Origin: Thalassovita aquimarina
Lineage (GTDB): Bacteria; Pseudomonadota; Alphaproteobacteria; Rhodobacterales; Rhodobacteraceae
Length of the DNA: 64,000 bases
NCBI RefSeq assembly: GCF_018219815.1
Contig: NZ_JADMKU010000002.1
Location: forward strand, 124,001 to 188,000
Direction of reading: 5' to 3'
Part shown: piece by piece, positions 7,373 to 15,699 of the stretch
How the letters are laid out: each line of letters opens with the position of its first letter
Numbering within the stretch: the first letter of the stretch is position 1
Made by a program: the position numbers and the translations under genes
Notes under the pieces: generated by a model
What the model saw: only the letters and a program-made list of their open reading frames with translations
The model's database searches: none
Told to the model about the DNA's origin: nothing

Positions 7373-8827
7373 ATGACGATCCCCGTTGAGACATTCTTCC
7401 TCGATCCGCAGGCGCAGGGCACATTGCAGGCGCAGGTGCAGCAGATGATCTCTGCGGGCATCCTGTCGGGCCGGTTCCGGCGCGGCGAAAAGCTGCCTTC
7501 GACCCGGAAACTGGCGCAGCAGCTTGGGATCAGCCGGATCACCGTGACGCTGGCCTATACCGAGCTGGTGGCGAACGATTACCTGACATCGCGCGGGCGG
7601 TCGGGGTATTTCGTGTCCGACAACGCGCCGGAACCGATGCCGGAACGGTCCGAACCGGGCGGCGGTGTGCCGGTCGACTGGTCGCGCGCCATCGGGCAGC
7701 ACTATACCTCGAATTTCGCGCTGGAACGGCCGCTGGACTGGTCCCGCTACCGCTATTCCTTCCTCTATGGGCAAACCGATCCGACGCTGTTCGATCACGC
7801 CCATTGGCGGCTTTGCGCCCTTCGTGCGCTTGGCCAGAAGGATTTCCAGGTGATGACGGCGGACCTCTATGATCAGGACGATCCGCAGCTGATCGAGTTC
7901 ATCCTGCGCCACAGCCTGCCGCGCCGGGGCATCCACGCCCGCCCGTCCGAGGTATTGCTGACGCTGGGGGCGCAGAACGCGCTGTGGCTGACTTCGCAGG
8001 TACTGCTGAACCAACGGCGCCTGGCGGCGATCGAAAACCCCTGTTATCCGGCGCTGCGCGATATCCTGACCCAGTCGCGCTGCAGGCTGGCGCCAATCGA
8101 CGTGGATGAAAACGGCTTGCCGCCCGAAGCGATCCCAGACGGAACCGACGTCATATTCACCACGCCGTCGCACCAATGCCCGACCTCGGCCACCATGCCG
8201 GTAGAGCGCCGCCGCCGGTTGCTGAGCCGGGCGCGTGACATGGGCGCGCTGATCGTCGAGGACGATTACGAATTCGAAATGTCCTTCCTCTCGCCCGCCT
8301 CGCCTGCCTTGAAATCGCTCGATGCGGATGGCCGGGTGATCTATGTCGGCAGCTTTTCCAAGTCGCTGTTTCCGGGGCTGCGGCTGGGATACCTGGTCGG
8401 GTCCGAACCTTTCATCCGCGAAGCCCGCGCCCTGCGCGCCAGCGTGCTGCGCCACCCGCCGGGGCATATCCAGCGTACCGCCGCCTATTTCCTCAGCCTC
8501 GGCCACTACGACGCGCAGATCAGGCGGATGAGCAAGGCACTGTCTGAACGGCGGGCGGTGATGGAACAGGCAATCCGGCAGCACGGATTGGAAATCGCCG
8601 GAACCACGTCCTTTGGCGGGTCGTCCCTGTGGATGCGCGCGCCGGACGGGACCGACATGGCGGAGGTTGCCGCCAGACTGCGACAGCAGGGGGTCCTGTT
8701 CGAGGCGGGCGAACGGTTCTTCAACGGGCCGGATGCCCCGAAGAATTATTACCGGCTGGCCTATTCCTCGATCCCGGCGGAACGGATCGCCGAGGGGATC
8801 AGGTTGATTGCCGACGCGTTGGGTTGA
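7373..8827 (+). CDS. MocR-type GntR regulator with aminotransferase domain, TauR-like
   Basis: A 484-aa transcriptional regulator. Residues about 10-80 form a GntR winged helix (GEKLPSTRKLAQQLGISR, then VTLAYTELVANDYL). Residues about 115-484 form a class I aminotransferase-like domain retaining the PLP lysine K330 in GSFSKSLFPG. MocR proteins sense amines or PLP adducts and typically bind direct repeats. The N-terminus resembles TauR, the activator of taurine genes in Rhodobacterales; together with tpa and a TauR-box-like site 5 kb upstream, TauR is a plausible identity. PdxR or a regulator of the divergent reductase are alternatives. I place the start at the ATG at 7373. Confidence 0.82.
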   Translation: MTIPVETFFLDPQAQGTLQAQVQQMISAGILSGRFRRGEKLPSTRKLAQQLGISRITVTLAYTELVANDYLTSRGRSGYFVSDNAPEPMPERSEPGGGVPVDWSRAIGQHYTSNFALERPLDWSRYRYSFLYGQTDPTLFDHAHWRLCALRALGQKDFQVMTADLYDQDDPQLIEFILRHSLPRRGIHARPSEVLLTLGAQNALWLTSQVLLNQRRLAAIENPCYPALRDILTQSRCRLAPIDVDENGLPPEAIPDGTDVIFTTPSHQCPTSATMPVERRRRLLSRARDMGALIVEDDYEFEMSFLSPASPALKSLDADGRVIYVGSFSKSLFPGLRLGYLVGSEPFIREARALRASVLRHPPGHIQRTAAYFLSLGHYDAQIRRMSKALSERRAVMEQAIRQHGLEIAGTTSFGGSSLWMRAPDGTDMAEVAARLRQQGVLFEAGERFFNGPDAPKNYYRLAYSSIPAERIAEGIRLIADALG

Positions 8828-8843
8828 TGGCGAAGAAGAGGTT

Positions 8844-9809
8844 TCAGGCGGACACGGTTTCAGCACGCGCCATGCGAACATAATGGGCGATCCGGTCGAA
8901 ATGCTTGTCCCATGTTCCGCAGCAACCGCCCCACATGTCAATATCCGGATAGCGCCGCGCCAGGTCACCCATCATCCGGCCCAGCTCCTCTGGATCGCCT
9001 TCCTCGATATGATCGAGCCGGCACAGCGACACCTTGTCCATCTTCGCCGCGTTGGGCCGCAGTGATCGAATGCGCCGCACCCAGTCGCCCGGTTCCAGCG
9101 CCGGTTCGAATTCCAACGGGTGCGAACAGTTGATGCCGTAGGAATCGGGCCGCGCCGCGCCGGCCTGTTCATCCGTGGCCTCGATCGCCTCTCTCAGGCT
9201 GGGCCCGGATTTGAGCTTGTGGCTGCTGTCGAGGGTGAAGGACATGTTCACCGGCAGGCCCGCCGTCGCCGCGGCCCGGCTGATCCCAACAGCCTCGGGA
9301 ATGTTGTTGATGGTCGCGGCCCAGACCAGATCGACACCGCAGTCTTTCAGCGTATCCATCTGCGTCGCGTGGTAGTCCTCGGCCTCCTCCGCCGTGATGT
9401 CGCGGTTCAGCGAATAGGCATCGCCGCGCGGGCCGACGCAGCCGGCGATGGCGACCCGGGGCAGTTGATCCGCATAGGGCTTGGCGACATCGCGCAGGAA
9501 ATCGATGCACTTGTGCTGCATCTCGCGCAGCCCTTCCGGCGAATAGCCGAGCTTGCGCCCCCAATCCGGGCTGGCGCGGTAATCGAACCCGGCCATCAGG
9601 GCCGCGAACCCATGTTTCGCCGCGACATCGAGATAGCGGCGATACATGTCCTGCATATCCGCAACCGCGGCGGGGTTGTCCATCAGTTCGAACATGGCGA
9701 ATTCCCGAAGCTGGTAGCCGTGGCGATACATGACTTCGGTTTCGGTGCCGCCTTCGGAGAGATAGAGCAAACCTTCTTCACGGGGAAAAGTGGTGCGTTT
9801 TGCTGTCAT
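8844..9809 (-). CDS. Homocysteine S-methyltransferase family protein (BHMT-like)
   Basis: A 321-aa single-domain enzyme of the zinc-dependent homocysteine S-methyltransferase family (betaine-homocysteine or S-methylmethionine-homocysteine methyltransferase type). The three zinc thiols are visible: C228 in GINCSHP and C296/C297 in GGCCGT. The N-terminal LSEGGTETEVMYRHG corresponds to the family's start of the TIM barrel, and AIAGCVGPRGD lies near 121-130. Roseobacters use such proteins with methyl donors such as glycine betaine or DMSP, but the donor cannot be read from sequence. GAAGGCG precedes the ATG at 9809. Convergent with the regulator gene (16 bp between stops). Confidence 0.83.
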   Translation of the reverse strand: MTAKRTTFPREEGLLYLSEGGTETEVMYRHGYQLREFAMFELMDNPAAVADMQDMYRRYLDVAAKHGFAALMAGFDYRASPDWGRKLGYSPEGLREMQHKCIDFLRDVAKPYADQLPRVAIAGCVGPRGDAYSLNRDITAEEAEDYHATQMDTLKDCGVDLVWAATINNIPEAVGISRAAATAGLPVNMSFTLDSSHKLKSGPSLREAIEATDEQAGAARPDSYGINCSHPLEFEPALEPGDWVRRIRSLRPNAAKMDKVSLCRLDHIEEGDPEELGRMMGDLARRYPDIDMWGGCCGTWDKHFDRIAHYVRMARAETVSA

Positions 9810-10110
9810 GGGGCGCCTTCTTTTATTGCGAGGCAAGCGGCCTTGCCCGGAAGGAAGTAGCGTTATGGCCCGGGCATAGCCCCCGACAAATCCGGCATCG
9901 GGGGCCGGCGGCGCTGCGTCTTGGATCAAATAAAGTCTGTGCAGCAACAAATTTTCTGAAAATCATAATAGCAGATTATCGGGTACCCGGCTATGGCCCG
10001 GCCGGTCAGCCGACCCCGCGCGGCATCGGCCTTGCCCGGCACCTGCCGCGTTTGAGGCTTCGGCGATGCGGCAACCATCCCCGGCAAAAAGGGCCCCGAA
10101 GGGCCCCCGT
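9810..10110. other. Intergenic region between the methyltransferase gene and the DUF1523 operon end
   Basis: About 300 bp without a convincing gene. It holds the terminator of the upstream operon (10086-10108) at one side, and an AT-rich patch around 9925-9985 that probably carries the minus-strand promoter of the methyltransferase gene. I see no clear operator or RNA. Confidence 0.5.
10086..10108 (-). terminator. Rho-independent terminator of the 10-18.5 kb operon
   Basis: On the minus strand GGGCCC-TTCG-GGGCCC is followed by TTTTT, starting 3 bp after the stop of the DUF1523 gene. A UUCG tetraloop and a 6-bp all-GC stem make this a strong intrinsic terminator. It marks the 3-prime end of the long operon. 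Confidence 0.85.
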
Positions 10111-10761
10111 TCACTTCTTCGATTTCCAGCTGCCCAGCCACCGGCCGAGCCGCCCGCGCTTTTCCGCGATCGAATCCGAGGCCGCGTCGTAGCTGTCCTC
10201 GAAATCCTCGAGAAGCGGATCGATCCGGTTGCGGCGGAACCGCCGCCAGCGCACCCAGATCGCCCAGACCAAGGCGAAGAAGATCGTCAGGATCACGATA
10301 TTCAGCCACGGGATGATGGTGACGTCCGGCCCCGCGACCGGCTTGATCGACACCGCATTGGGAAAGATCGACAGGAATTCGTTGCGCCAGCCGTAATGCC
10401 TGACCTTCACCCATTCCGGTGCCGCCTTGGTCGAAATGGCATCGTTGGCCTCGGTATAGAGGTTCGCCGTGTCGAATTTGAAATAGGGCGGCCATCCCCA
10501 GCCGGTATCCTCGTTGCGATAGACGATCGCATCGCCATTCGGGCGCACCGCCTGGATGAACTGCACATCGCGGTTGATCAGCTCCACCGACTGATCGTCA
10601 GGCGTCGCCCAGAACATGCGGGTCCAGTCGTTCAGTTCCTGGCGCTCCTCGTAGGTATTCACGATCCGCACCACGTCGTGCTGCGGCAGCGTATAGTGGA
10701 AGAATGCCGCCACGATCAGCCAGAACGTGCCCAGAAACGCCCATTTGAAATAGACCATCAT
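10111..10761 (-). CDS. DUF1523 family membrane protein
   Basis: A 216-aa protein I recognise as DUF1523, a family largely confined to Alphaproteobacteria. It has an N-terminal membrane helix (about 5-22), a roughly 120-residue periplasmic domain containing HYTLPQHDVVRIVNTYE and the W-rich GWGWPPYFKFDTANLY, a second helix near 150-170, and a basic cytoplasmic tail (WRRFRRNRID and a final KSKK). Function unknown. AGGAGG precedes the two tandem ATGs at 10761 and 10758; the second has better spacing. It is the last gene of the operon, 9 bp after the 88-aa gene and just before a terminator. Confidence 0.85.
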   Translation of the reverse strand: MMVYFKWAFLGTFWLIVAAFFHYTLPQHDVVRIVNTYEERQELNDWTRMFWATPDDQSVELINRDVQFIQAVRPNGDAIVYRNEDTGWGWPPYFKFDTANLYTEANDAISTKAAPEWVKVRHYGWRNEFLSIFPNAVSIKPVAGPDVTIIPWLNIVILTIFFALVWAIWVRWRRFRRNRIDPLLEDFEDSYDAASDSIAEKRGRLGRWLGSWKSKK

Positions 10762-10770
10762 GGGTCCTCC

Positions 10771-11037
10771 TCAGTAAAAATTCACAAGATAGACGATCAG
10801 CCCGATCACGATCACCGGAATGATATAGACCAGCAGGATCAACCGGCGCCGCAGCGAATGAGAATAGGCCTCGAGCCCGTCATCGATGAAAGCGTCGCGA
10901 TCGCCCTCGCGAATCTCTTCATCCCATTCGCGGGCCAGCTTGCGCTTGCGCACAGACCGAGACCAAAGCGACAGCGCCACGTAGACCACCGTCATGACGA
11001 CGAAACAGATAACAACCAAACGCGCAAGTGCCAGCAT
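10771..11037 (-). CDS. Small two-helix membrane protein
   Basis: An 88-aa protein with an N-terminal helix (about 5-25), a charged middle (RSVRKRKLAREWDEEIREGDRD) and a C-terminal helix (about 66-86), predicted as a hairpin with the charged loop in the cytoplasm. I do not know a named family. AGGAGG sits 5 bp before the ATG at 11037. It lies 9 bp after the DUF6638 gene and 9 bp before the DUF1523 gene, so it is an integral operon member and probably a membrane component of the same complex. Confidence 0.8.
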   Translation of the reverse strand: MLALARLVVICFVVMTVVYVALSLWSRSVRKRKLAREWDEEIREGDRDAFIDDGLEAYSHSLRRRLILLVYIIPVIVIGLIVYLVNFY

Positions 11038-11046
11038 CTTCGCCTC

Positions 11047-12414
11047 CTATCCGCCCCAGGGGCCTTTGACCCGGCCGCTGTCACGCCGAACCGCGCCCCA
11101 GGGACCGACTCGGTCAATCAGGTCATCCTTATCCGTTTCCCGCATCGGCGCGTCATGTCCGAACAGCGCCGTGCGCGCGCCCGCCTTGTCCGCCTGATAC
11201 TCCCGGTCGAGGAAATCCGCCACATAGGATTTCTTCGCTTCGCTCCAGCCCCGATAGGCGCGGTAGAACGCTTCCTTGTGGCAGATGAACAATTGCCGCA
11301 CGTCCTTGGGCGCCAGTTCCGCCAGCAGCATGTTGACCAGATCGCGGTCGGCATGATCGGCGGCGCGCAGGGTGTAGAAATAGGCCGGGTGATCGGATGT
11401 GATCCGCGGCCACGGGCCTTCCTCCTCGGCCCAACGCAGCAGTGCCTGCAGCCCGTGGAATTCCTGCGGCAGGGTGTCGGCATGGGCGCGGGCCAGCGCC
11501 CGGATATCGCGGCGGGTGGCGCCGGTCAGGTCGATGCCGGTATCCTGCGCCGCGTCCACGATGATGAAATCCAGCTTCTGCCGCAGGATCGCTCCGGCAT
11601 CGATGCCGCGCGCCTTGACGATCGGTTCGACCAGATCGTTGTAATCGAGGAACTTGGCGATCTGGTTGCGATCGGCGAAATCGAACGTGTACTTGATCGG
11701 CAGCTTGCCCAGATCGGCCTTGTCGCCCGCGCAAATCGCCGCCGGATGATCCACCCCGCGAAAGATGTAGAGCCCGCCGAAATGGGCGGTCCAGTAATTG
11801 TCCTGGGCGAACTCCATCAGTTTCAGCCGCACCGGATTGCGGGTCACGTCTCCGGTTTTCTTGGCCAGCCCGATCATCTCGGCGATCAGAACGTCGTCGA
11901 ACCAGGCGTCGTCCTCGGCCATGAACCGGTCGATCCTCTCGCCCAGCGCCTCGGCGTCCTTGACGGTCCCGGCGGTGGTGTCGGCCTCGATCCTGATCGT
12001 GCGGATGTCGAACAGCGCCTTCGGGTCGCTGACCGAATAGACGGAATTCAACAGCTCCCCCGCCACCGCGTCGCGCGCGGTCAGCGCGAAAAGCTGCGCC
12101 TCGTTTTCCTCGATGAACCGGCGCAGGATCGACCGGGACATGGAGAACTTGACGTTCAACAGCGGCGCGGTCTTCTGCGCCGTGGTCAGCAGGATGAACT
12201 GCCGATTGACGCCGTTGGGGTTGAGATAGAGCGGATCGGAAAGCTCGTCGCCCACTTCCGGGGAATAGCCGGAAATGTCGATGTGAAAATCGGAAAGCTC
12301 CGTTCGCCTGCCGGTCAGGTGTTCGAGCGCGCGATTATAGCGCTCCACCAAGGCGGGGCTGCTGACATGGATCAGGTTGCCGAACATCAGGCCCTTTTCA
12401 ATAAGGCGTTTCAT
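11047..12414 (-). CDS. DUF6638 family protein
   Basis: A 455-aa soluble protein matching what I know as DUF6638, an uncharacterised alphaproteobacterial family. The N-terminus MKRLIEKGLMFGNLIHVSS is highly characteristic, followed by ALVERYNRALEHLTG and HIDISGYSPEVGDE. No membrane segment or catalytic motif is obvious. The final residues are rich in D, R, G and P. The start codon overlaps the stop of the preceding three-helix membrane gene as ATGA (12414-12411), implying coupled translation. The first 109 bp are present again, about 87 percent identical, at 12751-12859. It belongs to the operon that includes the AAA+ ATPase, its most likely partner. Confidence 0.85.
   Translation of the reverse strand: MKRLIEKGLMFGNLIHVSSPALVERYNRALEHLTGRRTELSDFHIDISGYSPEVGDELSDPLYLNPNGVNRQFILLTTAQKTAPLLNVKFSMSRSILRRFIEENEAQLFALTARDAVAGELLNSVYSVSDPKALFDIRTIRIEADTTAGTVKDAEALGERIDRFMAEDDAWFDDVLIAEMIGLAKKTGDVTRNPVRLKLMEFAQDNYWTAHFGGLYIFRGVDHPAAICAGDKADLGKLPIKYTFDFADRNQIAKFLDYNDLVEPIVKARGIDAGAILRQKLDFIIVDAAQDTGIDLTGATRRDIRALARAHADTLPQEFHGLQALLRWAEEEGPWPRITSDHPAYFYTLRAADHADRDLVNMLLAELAPKDVRQLFICHKEAFYRAYRGWSEAKKSYVADFLDREYQADKAGARTALFGHDAPMRETDKDDLIDRVGPWGAVRRDSGRVKGPWGG
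12306..12414 (-). repeat. 109-bp duplicated DUF6638 5-prime end, copy A (in the intact gene)
   Basis: Gap-free alignment to 12751-12859 by eye gives about 95 of 109 identical bases. It covers the start codon and about 36 codons. The copies are direct repeats 445 bp apart with the three-helix membrane gene between them. Confidence 0.9.
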
Positions 12415-12734
12415 CGCTTTCCCATTCCCCAGCCATAACGGCGCATGGCGTATTGGACCGCTGCCAGAACCGGCAGCCAAACAAGTCCGGTATAGGTCGC
12501 CCCCATACCCGCCCAGAACAATGCTTCTCCCAACCACAAACCACCGTACAACACCGTGATCCAGATCCACAGCGCGATGACGCTGATGATGAACGCCTTC
12601 CACGGTGCGCGCGGAAACCGCTGGACCAGTACGATTGACACGATCACGGCGCTGACCACGCCGACGGAAGTGTACACCAAGTGAACGGTGAACAGCGACA
12701 CGTAGATGTCGATCAGGGTCAGTGGCCCGTCCAT
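12411..12734 (-). CDS. Three-helix membrane protein inserted upstream of DUF6638
   Basis: A 107-aa hydrophobic protein with three predicted membrane helices (about 10-37, 45-68 and 72-97), a PRAPWK loop after the first and a basic C-terminus (MRRYGWGMGKR). No family recognised. AGGAGG lies 6 bp before the ATG at 12734; the two-codon longer GTG start at 12740 would bury that site. Its stop overlaps the DUF6638 start as ATGA, while its 5-prime end overlaps the tail of the truncated DUF6638 copy. It is therefore flanked on both sides by DUF6638 5-prime sequence, as expected for a module brought in by recombination between such sequences. Confidence 0.8.
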   Translation of the reverse strand: MDGPLTLIDIYVSLFTVHLVYTSVGVVSAVIVSIVLVQRFPRAPWKAFIISVIALWIWITVLYGGLWLGEALFWAGMGATYTGLVWLPVLAAVQYAMRRYGWGMGKR

Positions 12735-12859
12735 GCGCACCTCCTGCCCGGCTTGCCGGTCAGATGGGCGAGCGCGCGGTTATAGCGCTCCACCAGCGCG
12801 GGGCTGCTGACATGGATCAGGTTGCCCAACATCAGGCCACGGTCGATGAGGCGTTTCAT
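12719..12859 (-). pseudogene. Truncated second copy of the DUF6638 gene (5-prime remnant)
   Basis: A 46-codon frame encoding MKRLIDRGLMLGNLIHVSS and the following ALVERYNRALAHLTGK, then 8 unrelated residues and a stop. The first 38 residues are clearly homologous to the intact DUF6638 protein starting at 12414; the remaining roughly 400 residues are missing. Its ATG at 12859 overlaps the stop of the preceding 270-aa gene as ATGA, just as the intact copy is coupled to its own upstream neighbour. A short functional peptide cannot be excluded, but a remnant of duplication or allele replacement is the simpler reading. Confidence 0.8.
12751..12859 (-). repeat. 109-bp duplicated DUF6638 5-prime end, copy B (in the remnant)
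   Basis: Direct repeat partner of 12306-12414, same orientation, no indels. Similarity stops abruptly at the LTGK codons, just where the ribosome-binding site of the three-helix gene begins. Confidence 0.9.
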
Positions 12860-13668
12860 ATTGTCGCCTTTAGTTGCTTCAACAAAACCTTTTCGTTCCA
12901 CAAGTGTGAACGCGCTTCATAAACAACTGTTTCCAGTCGATCGAAATCCATATTGTAAAGCCTTTGAACCTGACCGGCACTTAATTCAAACTGCATTTCA
13001 GTGACATCGTTTAAAAGCGCACTGATTTCTTCTACCTGCTTAATAAAATAGTCGACGTCGCCCTCCTGTTTCGACGCTATTGTCTCTAGATCGTCTTGAT
13101 CCGTTCTCAAAACGGCCGCCATGACGTTTTGAATATCTGTGGATAGTTCCAACTCAGAATCGTTCAAATTGACCAGTTCACCAACTTCTGCAATTTCAGT
13201 TGATCCAAGCTTTGCCGCGCCAAACCCCAGCGATCTTGCAACGATTTTTAATCGATTCAGTTTGTATTCGAGAAGTTCGCCAGCTCTAATTTGTTCTCGT
13301 TGTTTCAACTCATCTTCAAATACATGAGTTTGTGCAGACATTGCTTTGGCCATTTCCTGCGTTGCTAAACTTTGCTCATGCATCTCTATCCGAGTCAGGT
13401 TTAATTCTTCCCTTTGCGCAGCCAGTTCCTTGCTCTGCAACCAAACGGTCACGATGATCCAAACAAAGGCCAGCGCCCCTGAAAATCCCGCCAAGGCATC
13501 CCCAACCTCATTGGGCTTTGAAGAAAGAAGAACCACGAACCTCGTATGACAGTCGTCACCGACGCAACCCAATGGCTTCGTAAATCCCAGCCAGACCGCC
13601 AGTCCCACGATAACTGCGGTGACAATCCAGCCGACACGAACGGGATGGTTGGAAAGCGAACGTATCAT
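12856..13668 (-). CDS. Two-helix membrane protein with coiled coil, lower-GC operon insert
   Basis: A 270-aa protein: helix 1 at about 12-30, a short extracytoplasmic loop with two cysteines (C35, C40), helix 2 at about 56-78, then a long heptad-rich coiled coil (about 79-135, starting QSKELAAQREELNLTR) and an acidic alpha-helical C-terminal region rich in E, D and N. Proteins with two helices followed by a QSKELxxQREEL-type coiled coil occur in accessory regions of many bacteria; function unknown. Base composition is visibly less GC-rich than the genes around it. The start overlaps the AAA+ stop (ATGA at 13668-13665) and its stop overlaps the DUF6638 remnant start (ATGA at 12859-12856). Confidence 0.8.
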   Translation of the reverse strand: MIRSLSNHPVRVGWIVTAVIVGLAVWLGFTKPLGCVGDDCHTRFVVLLSSKPNEVGDALAGFSGALAFVWIIVTVWLQSKELAAQREELNLTRIEMHEQSLATQEMAKAMSAQTHVFEDELKQREQIRAGELLEYKLNRLKIVARSLGFGAAKLGSTEIAEVGELVNLNDSELELSTDIQNVMAAVLRTDQDDLETIASKQEGDVDYFIKQVEEISALLNDVTEMQFELSAGQVQRLYNMDFDRLETVVYEARSHLWNEKVLLKQLKATI

Positions 13669-15602
13669 CCCTTCCCCTCCAGATACCGCTTCTTCGCCTC
13701 TTCCTGCCGTCCGAATTCCCGCACCATCGCGTCGATGGCGGCCTCGTCCGACTTGTCGGCATAGCGGAATTCGCTGTCGGCGTAGCGGTTGATTTCCTGC
13801 AGCACCATGTCGGTGGTGATCGGCACCCGCAAAGCCGCGATCATGTCCTTTTTCCGCTCGTAACTCTGGAACAGGAAGATCTCGGGATTTTCCATCCATT
13901 CGTCGGGCAGTTCGAAATCCATCGCGCGAACCTTCACCGCGTCGGTGATGTTCTTGATCGCCCGGCCGGTGAAGCGCTCGTCGGCCTCCTGAATGGCCTT
14001 CAGGTAGGTGCCCATCTTGGTGATCGTGTCCAGTTCCCCGATCCGGTCATGCACCCGGTCGAACACGTTCAGAAGTCCCGTTTCCTGCGGCCGTGAATGC
14101 GCTTCGAAGGACCGCGCGACGGCCCTCTGGATTTCCTGCGCCGCGTACAGGTCGTGATCGCCCAGCGGGATGTCGTGGTTCTTGCCCATCAGCAGGTGCA
14201 GGATGTCGATGTAATCCTCGCGCGTCTGCGGCCCATCGACCAGGAACCGCGCCCCGGCCCTTTGCCGCAGCGCGTCGTCCACATTCTCGGGGTAGTTGGA
14301 AAACATCCCGAAGGTGCAGTTGCCGCGCACCACCGTGTTGGCCCCGGCGAAGCTTTCCATCAGAACGGCGGTGATTTCCAACTGCCCGGCGCTCGACTGC
14401 CGGTCGCCGCGCTTGCCCGCCAATTGGTCGATATCGTCGATGGTGCCGAAGCCGATCACGTTCGGGTCGATGATGTTGTCGATGAAGGCCTTGGCGTTCT
14501 GCCCCGACTTGCCCTGGTAGCTGTCGATATTCTCTGTGCTCAGGTTCTGGTAGCGGAACGGGTAGTCGGCGACCGCGCAATAATCGTGGATCAGCCCCGC
14601 CATCATCTGGATCAGCGTGGTCTTGCCGGTCCCCGGCTTGCCGTCGCCCATGAAGGTGAAGATGAAGCCGCCCAGTTCGGCAAAGGGGTTCAGGCGGCGG
14701 TCGAAATCATAGGCCATCAGCATCTTGGACAGCCGCATCGCCTGATACTTGGCGATGTGGTTGCCCACCACCTGATGCGGTTTCTTGAACTGCATGGTCA
14801 GGGTCGTGCCCCGCGCCTTGCGCGCAGGGGTGAAGCCCTGGATGGTGAAATCGTCCGCCTCGACTTTCCAGCTTGCCCGCCCGAAGGCCTCCAGCCGCCC
14901 CACCGTCTGGGCGCGCAGGGCGACCTTTTCCATCAACTGTTCGGCAAAGGCGGTGACGGTGGCGACCAGCGTCGCGTCGTCCTTGGAGAAGCTTGCCAGT
15001 TCCTGGTCCAGTTCCCAGATCGCCCCATGCAGCGCCAGTTGCGCGTTGTCGGTCAGGATCTCCTCGACCTGACCGACCTCTACCGTCACCTCGCTCATAT
15101 GCGGCGCCAGCAGGAAGGCGGCGGCATTGGCGAAGACATGCAGGCAAACCAGCGATTCAGCCGCCAGCAGGCCGGAAAACTCCTGCTTGCGGTCGGCGGG
15201 CAAGGCGCCTTCCAGATTGGCCCGTTTCAGCGCATCAAGACCGGTCTGCGCCGCATAGGCCGCCCCCATCGCCAGCGATATCGCCAGCGCCCGGCGCAGC
15301 GCGGTCATCACATGCGCCTGCAACGGCGAAATCAGCGCGTCATCGCCATCCGCCCGCTCGATCCGCTCGATCAGCTTGACCCCTTCGGGCCGCGCGGTCG
15401 ACCGCGTCACCATGCCGGGCGTGGTCGAGCGGAAGCGCCGATGCCCGCTGATGCCGGGGGACCGTCCCTGCGCCACCGGGGCGTCCTTCCCCTTGGCGAT
15501 GCGCGGGGTGTGATCGATCCCCTCCAGCATCGCCAGGGCTGCAGGATAATGGACGCGGATGTCGTCCTCGCGCAATTCCATCTGGTCGCTTGTCAGGCTC
15601 AT
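13665..15602 (-). CDS. AAA+ ATPase, central component of an uncharacterised operon
   Basis: A 645-aa protein with an N-terminal, mostly alpha-helical region of about 310 residues of no known family, then an AAA+ module. Walker A is GDGKPGTGKTT with K327; Walker B is IGFGTIDDIDQL; sensor 1 is in FGMFSNYPENVDDALRQRAGAR, whose arginines are candidate arginine fingers. The C-terminal helical region ends ERKKDM...KKRYLEGKG. AAA+ proteins of this form are usually hexameric remodellers of proteins or membranes. The start at 15602 has GAAGG upstream, within a copy of the recurrent intergenic element. It is translationally coupled to the following membrane coiled-coil gene (ATGA). The substrate is unknown. 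Confidence 0.85.
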   Translation of the reverse strand: MSLTSDQMELREDDIRVHYPAALAMLEGIDHTPRIAKGKDAPVAQGRSPGISGHRRFRSTTPGMVTRSTARPEGVKLIERIERADGDDALISPLQAHVMTALRRALAISLAMGAAYAAQTGLDALKRANLEGALPADRKQEFSGLLAAESLVCLHVFANAAAFLLAPHMSEVTVEVGQVEEILTDNAQLALHGAIWELDQELASFSKDDATLVATVTAFAEQLMEKVALRAQTVGRLEAFGRASWKVEADDFTIQGFTPARKARGTTLTMQFKKPHQVVGNHIAKYQAMRLSKMLMAYDFDRRLNPFAELGGFIFTFMGDGKPGTGKTTLIQMMAGLIHDYCAVADYPFRYQNLSTENIDSYQGKSGQNAKAFIDNIIDPNVIGFGTIDDIDQLAGKRGDRQSSAGQLEITAVLMESFAGANTVVRGNCTFGMFSNYPENVDDALRQRAGARFLVDGPQTREDYIDILHLLMGKNHDIPLGDHDLYAAQEIQRAVARSFEAHSRPQETGLLNVFDRVHDRIGELDTITKMGTYLKAIQEADERFTGRAIKNITDAVKVRAMDFELPDEWMENPEIFLFQSYERKKDMIAALRVPITTDMVLQEINRYADSEFRYADKSDEAAIDAMVREFGRQEEAKKRYLEGKG

Positions 15603-15610
15603 TCAATCAC

Positions 15611-15639
15611 CTTCGTCTTGGCTCAAATACCCCCGCCGG
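15611..15639 (-). repeat. Recurrent intergenic element, copy 5 (degenerate), abutting the AAA+ start
   Basis: On the minus strand CCGGCGGGGGTATTT-N5-AAGACGAAG. The GAAGG at its end serves as the ribosome-binding site of the AAA+ gene. Confidence 0.45.
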
Positions 15640-15699
15640 AGGCGCGGAAAACTTCAAATCTTCCGGCAACATCTTCGCAATGGCTTGCCGGTTTCGGGA

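Noticed and set aside
10066-12438. A 790-codon plus-strand frame over the DUF1523-DUF6638 genes
   Set aside because: It runs antisense through four minus-strand genes with good ribosome sites and crosses the terminator; it is an antisense shadow.
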